6,737 nt of DNA, taken from assembly GCA_947169455.1 (NCBI GenBank), contig CAMVPV010000077.1:1-6737 (forward strand), given 5' to 3'. The notes beneath the pieces are model-generated. The model had not been told where the DNA came from, made no database searches, and was given only the letters and a program-made list of their open reading frames with translations. This DNA comes from an uncultured Clostridia bacterium (GTDB lineage: Bacteria > Bacillota_A > Clostridia > Oscillospirales > Ruminococcaceae). Numbering within the stretch: position 1 is the first letter of the stretch; every line of letters begins with the position of its first letter. Made by a program: the position numbers and the translations under genes. This document shows, piece after piece, positions 4,370 to 6,737 of the stretch.

Positions 4370-5764
4370 GCCTGCGGAGCCCCTGTCCGCGCTTATCACC
4401 GCGAACGCCTGCTTTATCGTCGCCGCGGGGATTATTTTCAGCGACGGGAAATCCGACGCATCGACGTTCCTCATCGACAGCTTCGGCACCACGCACGTCT
4501 CAAAGCCCAGCCGCTCCGCCTCGCGCAGGCGCTGCCCTATGTACGATACCGCGCGTATCTCCCCGCCGAGACCTATCTCGCCGAACGCGGCTGTCTTTCC
4601 GCTCACCGGGATATCCGTCACACCGCTGTACAGCGACATGGCAACGGCAAGGTCGCCCGCGGGGTCATCCAACTTTATGCCGCCGACAACATTTATATAT
4701 ACATCGAGCGTACCGAAAAACAGCCCCGCACGCTTCTCCATCACCGCGAGTATTATCGCGGTGCGCGAAAAATCATAACCGGTGGAAGTGCGCCTCGGAA
4801 CGGCATAGCCGCTCTTCGTCACGAGCGCCTGAACGTCCGCGAGTATCGGACGGCTGCCCTCCATCACACAGGTGATGCAGCTGCCAGAGATACCCTTGGG
4901 TCTGCCCGAAAGCAGCATCAGCGAGGGATTTTCCACTTCCGCAAGACCCTTGTCCTGCATATCGAAAACGCCTATCTCATTCGTGGAGCCGTAGCGGTTC
5001 TTCACGGCGCGCAGTATGCGGTAGCTGAGATGCCGCTCCCCCTCGAAATAGAGCACCGCATCGACGATGTGCTCCATGACCTTGGGTCCCGCGATAGCGC
5101 CGTCCTTGTTGACGTGCCCCACTATGAATATCGGTATCTCCTCGGATTTTGCAGTGCGCATGAACAGGTTCGCACATTCGCGCACCTGTGAGATGCTGCC
5201 CGCGCTCGAATTCACACCGCCGGTCATCATCGTCTGTATGGAGTCGATTATCACGACGTCGGGGCGCTCCGCGACGATAGTGCTGCATATAGCCTCGCAG
5301 TCGGTCATTGAGAGCAGCGCGAGCGAATCGGTATCCACACCGAGGCGCGACGCGCGTATCTTTATCTGACGTATGCTCTCCTCTCCCGAAATGTAGAGGA
5401 TATCATGTTCCTTCCCCATGAACTGGCATATCTGGAGCAGCAGCGTCGATTTTCCGATGCCGGGCTCACCGCCGAGCAGCACGACCGAACCCTTCACGAG
5501 CCCGCCGCCGAGCACGCGGTCGAGCTCGCGCAGCCCGGTAGAGTAGCGCACATCGTCACTGATGTCGATATCGGACAGCTTCATTATCCTCTCGGAGGAC
5601 ACGGCGGACACGCTGCGCACGGCGCCGCCCGCCTTCTTCGCAGGCTGTACATACTCCGTTTCCTCGAGGGTGTTCCATTCCCCGCAGGACGGGCACCTTC
5701 CGTTCCATTTGCTGCTTTCGGAGCCGCATGAGGAGCACACATACACTGTCTTTATCTTAGGCAT
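4367..5764 (-). CDS. radA: DNA repair protein RadA (Sms)
   Basis: A 465-residue RecA-like ATPase, the usual RadA length, that drives branch migration during homologous recombination and repair. Domains in order: an N-terminal zinc finger with C10, C13, C24 and C27; a RecA-type ATPase core with Walker A GGEPGIGKST (98-107, K105) and Walker B VVIIDS (170-175); the RadA-specific KNRYG motif at 255-259; and a C-terminal Lon-protease-like domain (about 285-455) with GGIKLDDPAGDLAVAMSLYS (361-380) and FGEIGLGGEIR, in which the Lon catalytic serine is not conserved, as in other RadA proteins. AAGGAG (5779-5774) lies nine bases before ATG, inside the end of the upstream gene, whose stop codon is only three bases away. 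All expected residues are present, so it looks fully functional. Confidence 0.97.
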   Translation of the reverse strand: MPKIKTVYVCSSCGSESSKWNGRCPSCGEWNTLEETEYVQPAKKAGGAVRSVSAVSSERIMKLSDIDISDDVRYSTGLRELDRVLGGGLVKGSVVLLGGEPGIGKSTLLLQICQFMGKEHDILYISGEESIRQIKIRASRLGVDTDSLALLSMTDCEAICSTIVAERPDVVIIDSIQTMMTGGVNSSAGSISQVRECANLFMRTAKSEEIPIFIVGHVNKDGAIAGPKVMEHIVDAVLYFEGERHLSYRILRAVKNRYGSTNEIGVFDMQDKGLAEVENPSLMLLSGRPKGISGSCITCVMEGSRPILADVQALVTKSGYAVPRRTSTGYDFSRTAIILAVMEKRAGLFFGTLDVYINVVGGIKLDDPAGDLAVAMSLYSGVTDIPVSGKTAAFGEIGLGGEIRAVSYIGQRLREAERLGFETCVVPKLSMRNVDASDFPSLKIIPAATIKQAFAVISADRGSAG

Positions 5765-5767
5765 TTA

Positions 5768-6737
5768 TCAACTCTCCTTGGGAGCAAACCTGTTCAGAGC
5801 GAATGCTTTCAGGCACTTTCTGTCGTTCATTTCCTGCAATGCGACGAGTATGCCCATTCTTCCGGCAGCAAACGTAAGACCGCCCTGCACATACGCCGCG
5901 AACGGTTCCCTCAGCGGAGCGTCTGCGGAAAGCTCTATCGATGAGCCGTTGTTGAATGCTCCCGCTGCCATTATCACCTTGCTGTCGTAGCCGGGCATAT
6001 CCCACGCCTCGGGCGTAACGAAACTATCCACAGGTGAGCCCTTCTGTATGCCCTGCACGAATGCGGTGAGATTTTCCGCATTTTCCATGAGCACCGCCGT
6101 GATGATATCACCGCGCGTTTCCGTATTCGCAGGCAGGCACCTGAAGCCCATGAGCGTCATTATCTCCGCAGTGAACGCCGCCGTTTTCAGTGCGTTCGCC
6201 ACGATCTCGGGCGCCATGAAAAGACCCTGGAACATACTCTTGTTCTCACCGAGCGAACAGCCGACTTCTCTGCCCATCCCCACGCAGGTAAGGCGCTCCG
6301 CACACATCTCAACGTACTTTTTCGCACCTGCGATGTAGCCGCCCGTGTGTGCAAGTCCGCCGCCCGGATTTTTTATCAGCGAGCCTGCCGCGAGGTCTGC
6401 GCCGACCGCACAGGGCTCCGTTCTTTCGGTAAATTCGCCGTAGCAGTTATCTACGATAACTATAACATCGGGATTTGCGCTCTTGGCCGCCTTGATTATC
6501 TCTGCGAGCCCAGCCGCTGTGAGCGCGGGACGCAGTGAATATCCGCGCGAGCGCTGTATATACGCGACCTTCGCACCCTTTACCCTTCGGAATATCTCTG
6601 CAACATCGGGCTTGCCGTCCGGGAGCAGATCTATCTGATCGTAGTTCACGCCGAAGTCCTTCAGCGAGCCGCGCCCGTCTCCGCGCAGTCCGATAGTCTC
6701 TTCGAGCGTATCGTAGGGCGCGCCGGTAAGCGAGAGG
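5768..6737 (-). CDS. Methionine gamma-lyase/aluminium-resistance family PLP protein, 5' end cut off
   Basis: The frame stays open to the window edge, showing 322 residues; members are usually a little over 400, so roughly the first 100 are missing. The first visible residues LTGAPYDTLEETIG and GSLKDFG match PF06838 (annotated as methionine gamma-lyase or aluminium resistance protein, B. subtilis YnbB-like). Next come RSRGYSLRPALT, DNCYGEF (the aspartate expected to hold the PLP ring nitrogen), GSLIKNPGGGLAHTGGYIAG (the lysine of LIKNPGG is the expected Schiff-base residue), and a C-terminus with GLTFAAGRMGILVALQEMN. It is a cytoplasmic fold-type-I PLP enzyme; the true substrate is poorly established and the name is by family only. 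A GTG at 6649 is an internal valine, not the start. It heads the visible operon, ending three bases before radA. Confidence 0.88.
   Translation of the reverse strand, partial: LSLTGAPYDTLEETIGLRGDGRGSLKDFGVNYDQIDLLPDGKPDVAEIFRRVKGAKVAYIQRSRGYSLRPALTAAGLAEIIKAAKSANPDVIVIVDNCYGEFTERTEPCAVGADLAAGSLIKNPGGGLAHTGGYIAGAKKYVEMCAERLTCVGMGREVGCSLGENKSMFQGLFMAPEIVANALKTAAFTAEIMTLMGFRCLPANTETRGDIITAVLMENAENLTAFVQGIQKGSPVDSFVTPEAWDMPGYDSKVIMAAGAFNNGSSIELSADAPLREPFAAYVQGGLTFAAGRMGILVALQEMNDRKCLKAFALNRFAPKES

Noticed and set aside
4154..5191. Long open frame of 345 codons on the plus strand opposite radA and the GH4-like gene (another of 274 codons at 4051-4875).
   Set aside because: They lie antisense to well-supported genes with recognised motifs; their translations are Arg/His-rich and low-complexity, as expected of GC-rich shadow frames, and no family is recognisable.
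6647..6649. GTG as the start of the methionine gamma-lyase-family gene.
   Set aside because: The frame continues to the window edge with family-typical residues (PYDTLEE, GSLKDFG), so the codon is internal.

Overview
The window looks like chromosomal DNA of a Gram-positive anaerobe of the class Clostridia, probably Ruminococcaceae/Oscillospiraceae. This is inferred from strong AAGGAG-type ribosome binding sites, frequent ATA codons in otherwise fairly GC-rich genes, and the gene families present: a YpsA-like SLOG protein, the DUF3343/EF2568-type cysteine desulfurase pair, and a methionine gamma-lyase-family ('aluminium resistance') protein. No phage, IS transposase, CRISPR array, tRNA or rRNA was recognised.

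Layout. (1) 46-525, plus strand: a DUF1273/SLOG-fold protein, followed by a strong hairpin terminator (525-568) that separates it from the convergent genes. (2) 615-2016, minus strand: a two-gene operon, a DUF3343 putative S/Se carrier followed by a class-V aminotransferase of the cysteine desulfurase type. A good sigma-A-type promoter (TTCACA-17-TATAAT) lies just upstream and supports a 72-residue DUF3343 protein rather than a longer reading frame. (3) 2202-2585, plus strand: a small STAS/SpoIIAA-like protein with its own promoter (TTGACA-17-TAAAAT with an extended -10) and its own terminator. (4) 2586-2964: a non-coding stretch with two adjoining structured elements. One is a 170-bp block bounded by 19-bp inverted repeats and filled with hairpins. 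The other is an array of six 18-bp palindromic tandem repeats running into the end of the next gene. (5) 2965-6737, minus strand: a tightly packed operon transcribed leftward. In order it holds a methionine gamma-lyase-family gene (5' end outside the window), radA, and a GH4-family-like gene whose usual metal-binding residues are absent.

The genes are mostly housekeeping or family-level recognisable. The desulfurase/DUF3343 pair probably mobilises sulfur or selenium from cysteine or selenocysteine, and RadA acts in recombinational repair. The partial PLP enzyme also belongs to sulfur amino-acid chemistry by family name, but no direct link between the two operons is shown. The most unusual parts are the palindromic 18-bp array with pair-preserving changes, the inverted-repeat element it abuts, and the divergent GH4 protein whose gene's 3' end forms part of the array.
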